Shown here in pieces: positions 21,383 through 23,373 of a stretch of DNA of 23,373 nucleotides. Source of the stretch: a virus; the IMG/VR virus record IMGVR_UViG_3300009609_000067, positions 1 to 23,373 of that record; one strand, written 5' to 3'. Under the pieces are notes generated by a model. That model was not told the DNA's origin. It saw only the letters and a list, made by a program, of their open reading frames with translations, and did not search any database. The position numbers and the translations under genes were made by a program. How positions within the stretch are numbered: position 1 is the stretch's first letter; each line of letters begins with the position of its first letter.

Positions 21383-21514
21383 GTGATGATCTTCCGGCGG
21401 GTGGCGATGGCCCTTGGCACCGTGGCGATCGTGTGGGCGCTGTTGAGCCAAGCGTGCCCTACGGATGCGATCACGCCCCAGCATTTCGCTGCCTTCTTTG
21501 AGGCGAACCCATGA
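21383..21514 (+). CDS. Tiny single-helix membrane or secreted peptide
   Basis: A 43-residue frame starts at GTG 21383 (or ATG 21386). A hydrophobic segment (VAMALGTVAIVWALLSQAC) is followed by a short soluble end. It resembles a signal peptide or anchor; the SQAC sequence is not a good lipobox. Its stop overlaps the next ATG (ATGA). Too short for family recognition. Confidence 0.45.
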   Translation: MMIFRRVAMALGTVAIVWALLSQACPTDAITPQHFAAFFEANP

Positions 21515-21936
21515 ATCGCGATCGGGAAGTCTGGACCGAATGGTATGAGAAGCGGCTTCAGAAGCCCGAACCTGCGGCCCCGAAGCCGAATAAATACCAC
21601 GCCACGGTGGTGCATGTGGACGGCTTGCGCTTTGACTCCATGCGGGAAGCGGCCCGCTACAAGGAACTGCAAGTGCTGATTGCCGCGGGCGAGATTACCG
21701 ACTTGGAGATCCACCCGGGCTTCCCCCTCATGGTGCTGGAGCTCGGGCACGATGGGCCCCCGCTGATCCTGCACACCATCGGCATGTATCACGCCGATTT
21801 CAAATATCGCAACGTCCGCACCAACAATGTGATCGTGGAAGATGTGAAAAGCAAACCGACTCGGACAGAAGCCTATAAACTTCGCAAGAAATTCGTCGAA
21901 GCCCAACATCAACTCACGATCGTCGAAGTGGCATAA
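21511..21936 (+). CDS. DUF1064-type phage endonuclease
   Basis: The 141-residue product matches the DUF1064 pattern: NKYHATVVHVDGLRFDSMRE, ARYKELQVLIAAGEITDLE, YHADFKYRN, VEDVKS and a C-terminal KLRKKFVEAQH. These proteins carry a PD-(D/E)XK fold; the likely catalytic residues are E46, D96, and E110/D111 with K113. In phages they sit where a Holliday-junction resolvase such as RusA would. The ATG overlaps the preceding stop. Family recognition is good, but the true substrate is not settled. Confidence 0.82.
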   Translation: MNRDREVWTEWYEKRLQKPEPAAPKPNKYHATVVHVDGLRFDSMREAARYKELQVLIAAGEITDLEIHPGFPLMVLELGHDGPPLILHTIGMYHADFKYRNVRTNNVIVEDVKSKPTRTEAYKLRKKFVEAQHQLTIVEVA

Positions 21937-21955
21937 CGCCACGAAAGGAACAGCA

Positions 21956-22288
21956 ATGAATTCACGCATGGCGGTGATCACGTTCATGGATGACAGCGGG
22001 AGCGGCAGGCCGGATAACACGCTGCCCGGTTCCCCCAACTACCCCTCGCATGGCTTGCCCCCCGGAGCGGTGCAGTTGCCCGTCTATCCCTTCGATCCCA
22101 CGATGCCCGATCAGGGCTTGCCGCCTGCCCCTGGGCATCCTGATGCAGGCTTGCCCCCGTCACCCGGGCACCCCTCTGGCCAGCCGATTGTGCCCGGGCG
22201 GAAGTTTGTCGTGAAGTGGTTCGCGTGTCAGGGGCTGATCCTGGTGCCCGATCACACACTGCCCCCTACGGCGGAACCGAAAGCGTAA
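21956..22288 (+). CDS. Proline-rich repeat protein
   Basis: The 110-residue product follows an AAAGGAA ribosome site. Residues 20-80 consist of repeated units with LPG/LPP and PGHP (GLPPAPGHPDAGLPPSPGHP), which is a flexible extended repeat. The folded-looking C-terminus is RKFVVKWFACQGLILVPDHT. Such linkers can bridge domains or bind surfaces, but the function is unknown. Confidence 0.6.
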   Translation: MNSRMAVITFMDDSGSGRPDNTLPGSPNYPSHGLPPGAVQLPVYPFDPTMPDQGLPPAPGHPDAGLPPSPGHPSGQPIVPGRKFVVKWFACQGLILVPDHTLPPTAEPKA

Positions 22289-22290
22289 CC

Positions 22291-22425
22291 ATGCGACTCT
22301 TGCTGATCGCCATACTCGCAGTGCTGCTGGTGGCCTGCGGTGTGGCGATCCAAGGGCGCATTGACGTGGGTGAGGATGTGGGCAAGCCGCAAGCACAAAC
22401 CCCCTGCCCGCAGGAGCAACCCTGA
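22291..22425 (+). CDS. Short proline-rich lipoprotein
   Basis: The 44-residue product has a hydrophobic leader with a good lipobox (LLIAILAVLLVAC, C16), then a short mature part ending in QTPCPQEQP. This is the size and composition of an Rz1-type outer-membrane spanin, but no Rz partner lies nearby or in an overlapping frame. It may instead be an independent lipoprotein. The start is two bases after the previous stop, and the next gene's ATG directly abuts its stop codon. Confidence 0.55.
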   Translation: MRLLLIAILAVLLVACGVAIQGRIDVGEDVGKPQAQTPCPQEQP

Positions 22426-22629
22426 ATGGCGATTCATATCTCACGCCCCGTCGTGGATCTCTTACGTGAACGTGGCGTGTTACCGGAACACTGCCGAAAT
22501 ATTACGCTGACCGTGCCCGCGAACGGGGCCATGGTGATCACGTTTGAGATCTTCGTGGCCACCGAGCACTTGGATATTCTGGCGGAAGCCTTCGCGGCAG
22601 AAGCCGCACGCTCACGGGAGCAACCCTAA
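22426..22629 (+). CDS. Small conserved phage protein of unknown function
   Basis: The 67-residue product starts directly after the lipoprotein stop, with AGGAG nine bases upstream. It contains MAIHISRPVVDLLRERGVLP, then a strand pair (NITLTVPANGAMVITFEIF) and a C-terminal helix. I know this layout from accessory regions of other siphoviruses but no function. The TAATG overlap with the next gene shows coupling. Confidence 0.6.
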   Translation: MAIHISRPVVDLLRERGVLPEHCRNITLTVPANGAMVITFEIFVATEHLDILAEAFAAEAARSREQP

Positions 22630-22883
22630 TGGCGTTTGACCGTTGGTGGTTAGCAGATCCGACTATCTGGAGACAACTGAGCATGTCCGCGGTGCCGGAA
22701 CCGACAGATTACGAGATCACGGAAGCGATGCTCATCTACGGTGGTCGCTTCGTGTCTGCCCTGGGTGCATTGTTTCGTTGTGCCGATTCCGAGAATCAGC
22801 AGATCTTGAAAGCCGCGTTTCCGCACTATTGGGTGGAGTATCGCGAGCTCTATCTCACTGGCGGGCGAAGGCGGGATCCGTAA
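22629..22883 (+). CDS. Small conserved phage protein of unknown function
   Basis: The 84-residue product starts in TAATG, behind GGGAG (eight bases). It is helical, with ITEAMLIYGGRFVSALGALF and KAAFPHYWVEYRELYLTGG. The second segment resembles small phage proteins near the HNH/terminase end of genomes. No catalytic or metal-binding pattern was seen. Its stop overlaps the HNH gene start. Confidence 0.6.
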   Translation: MAFDRWWLADPTIWRQLSMSAVPEPTDYEITEAMLIYGGRFVSALGALFRCADSENQQILKAAFPHYWVEYRELYLTGGRRRDP

Positions 22884-23233
22884 TGCAGTGGTGTGCGGAG
22901 CAAGGGTGTGGGGTGCTCGTGCCGTCCGGGCGCTGTCCCAAACACGTGGACAGATCCCACAGTGTGAAGGGCACCGCAAGACAACGTGGCTATAGTTCAC
23001 GCTGGGATAGGCTGGCGCATGCCTTCCGCAAACAATACCCACTATGCGGGATGCGACCGCACAATATGGAACCGGTCATGTCACGGTGTCACGAGCACGG
23101 GATCCACACTGTGGCCACGTGCGTGGATCACGTGGTGCCCCACCGTGGGGATCTCCACCTGATGTGGGATGAAGATAACTGGCAGTCCTTGTGCTCCGCG
23201 TGTCACATGATCAAGACGGCGAAAGGCCAGTGA
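22883..23233 (+). CDS. HNH endonuclease
   Basis: The 116-residue product has CxxxxC and cysteine pairs that would hold zinc, and the HNH signature CVDHVVPHRGDLHLMWDEDN, then WQSLCSACHMIKT. Many phages place an HNH enzyme immediately before terminase, where it helps the terminase cut DNA during packaging. Its location at the end of the window fits that role if the map is circular. The start shares bases with the preceding stop (TAATG). Confidence 0.88.
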   Translation: MQWCAEQGCGVLVPSGRCPKHVDRSHSVKGTARQRGYSSRWDRLAHAFRKQYPLCGMRPHNMEPVMSRCHEHGIHTVATCVDHVVPHRGDLHLMWDEDNWQSLCSACHMIKTAKGQ

Positions 23234-23373
23234 TGTGCCCCTATTGTGGTGAGGAGAAGATGATCGAACGCACCACGATCGGATGGTTCTGTTCCGTGTG
23301 CGGGCGATCGTGGGGTGATCCTAGGGAGATGTGGGGGGGTATGGGGAGCTTTTTTCGACTTCCCCAGCCGGAC
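23233..23373 (+). CDS. Zinc-ribbon protein, cut by the window end
   Basis: The frame starts in TGATG with the HNH stop. The 47 visible residues contain CPYC (2-5) and CSVC (20-23), a zinc-ribbon, then a basic, G/M-rich stretch. The frame is open to the last base. Joined to the window start, it would add PSRELCLSH and stop at bases 28-30, overlapping the terminase ATG at 15 by 16 bases. This is consistent with a circular map but does not prove it. Confidence 0.6.
   Translation, partial: MCPYCGEEKMIERTTIGWFCSVCGRSWGDPREMWGGMGSFFRLPQPD

Noticed and set aside
22291-22425. Rz1 spanin
   Set aside because: Size and lipobox fit, but no Rz partner is seen upstream or in an overlapping frame, so it is left as a lipoprotein.
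1-23373. Terminal direct repeats
   Set aside because: No shared sequence was seen between the first and last stretches of the window, so no redundancy is claimed.

Overview
The window reads as almost the whole genome of a small temperate, tailed dsDNA phage with a siphovirus-like body plan (HK97-fold capsid, long non-contractile tail). The DNA is GC-rich. Genes are packed tightly, many sharing start and stop bases (TAATG, ATGA, TGATG), and there is no bacterial housekeeping gene. An undisturbed phage attachment site, flanked on both sides by phage genes, suggests the DNA was assembled from a free or circular phage rather than from an integrated prophage. The host cannot be fixed from the sequence. 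The attachment core is the 3' half of a bacterial tRNA-Val(CAC).

Layout. (1) 15-13637, plus strand, late genes: large terminase, a small ribbon-helix-helix protein, a fused prohead protease/major capsid protein, portal, a collagen/carbohydrate-binding-like decoration protein, four head-tail connector and tail-completion proteins, major tail protein, a small conserved tail protein, a tail assembly chaperone with a -1 frameshift extension, tape measure, tail hub, a fibre-like protein and three small proteins, one a two-helix membrane protein. (2) 13638-14027, no gene: attP, with a tRNA-Val 3' half as core and repeated AAAAACGGGAAYA arm sites on both sides. (3) 14028-16697, minus strand, lysogeny operon: Cro/C1-type repressor, four small proteins (several with a membrane segment), tyrosine integrase and two small genes behind it. 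(4) 16697-16857: divergent control region with two face-to-face promoters and a perfect 14-bp palindrome. (5) 16857-23373, plus strand, early and accessory genes: Cro-like HTH protein, excisionase-like HTH protein, a putative single-strand annealing protein, a PD-(D/E)XK-like nuclease, a polypurine repeat region, a replication-protein-like gene, zinc ribbon, a compact cytosine-C5 methyltransferase with a second apparently genuine gene nested in its +1 frame, two lipoproteins, a DUF1064-type nuclease, several small unknowns, an HNH endonuclease and a zinc-ribbon gene cut by the window end.

How the parts work together. The repressor and the Cro-like protein would set the lysis/lysogeny switch at the palindrome. 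Integrase and the excisionase-like protein would act at attP. The annealing protein and nuclease look like a two-component recombination pair. The methyltransferase would protect or mark phage DNA. HNH nuclease and terminase are the packaging end of the early transcript, leading into the head and tail genes. If the ends join, the truncated zinc-ribbon frame would stop 30 bases into the window, overlapping the terminase start, which fits a circular map cut at an arbitrary point. No endolysin, small terminase subunit, polymerase or helicase could be recognised.

The most interesting signals are the Dcm-type methyltransferase with a nested second gene, the A8 slippery site with its in-frame extension, the well-preserved attP, the protease-capsid fusion with a possible internal start, and a run of very small membrane-protein genes in the lysogeny operon.
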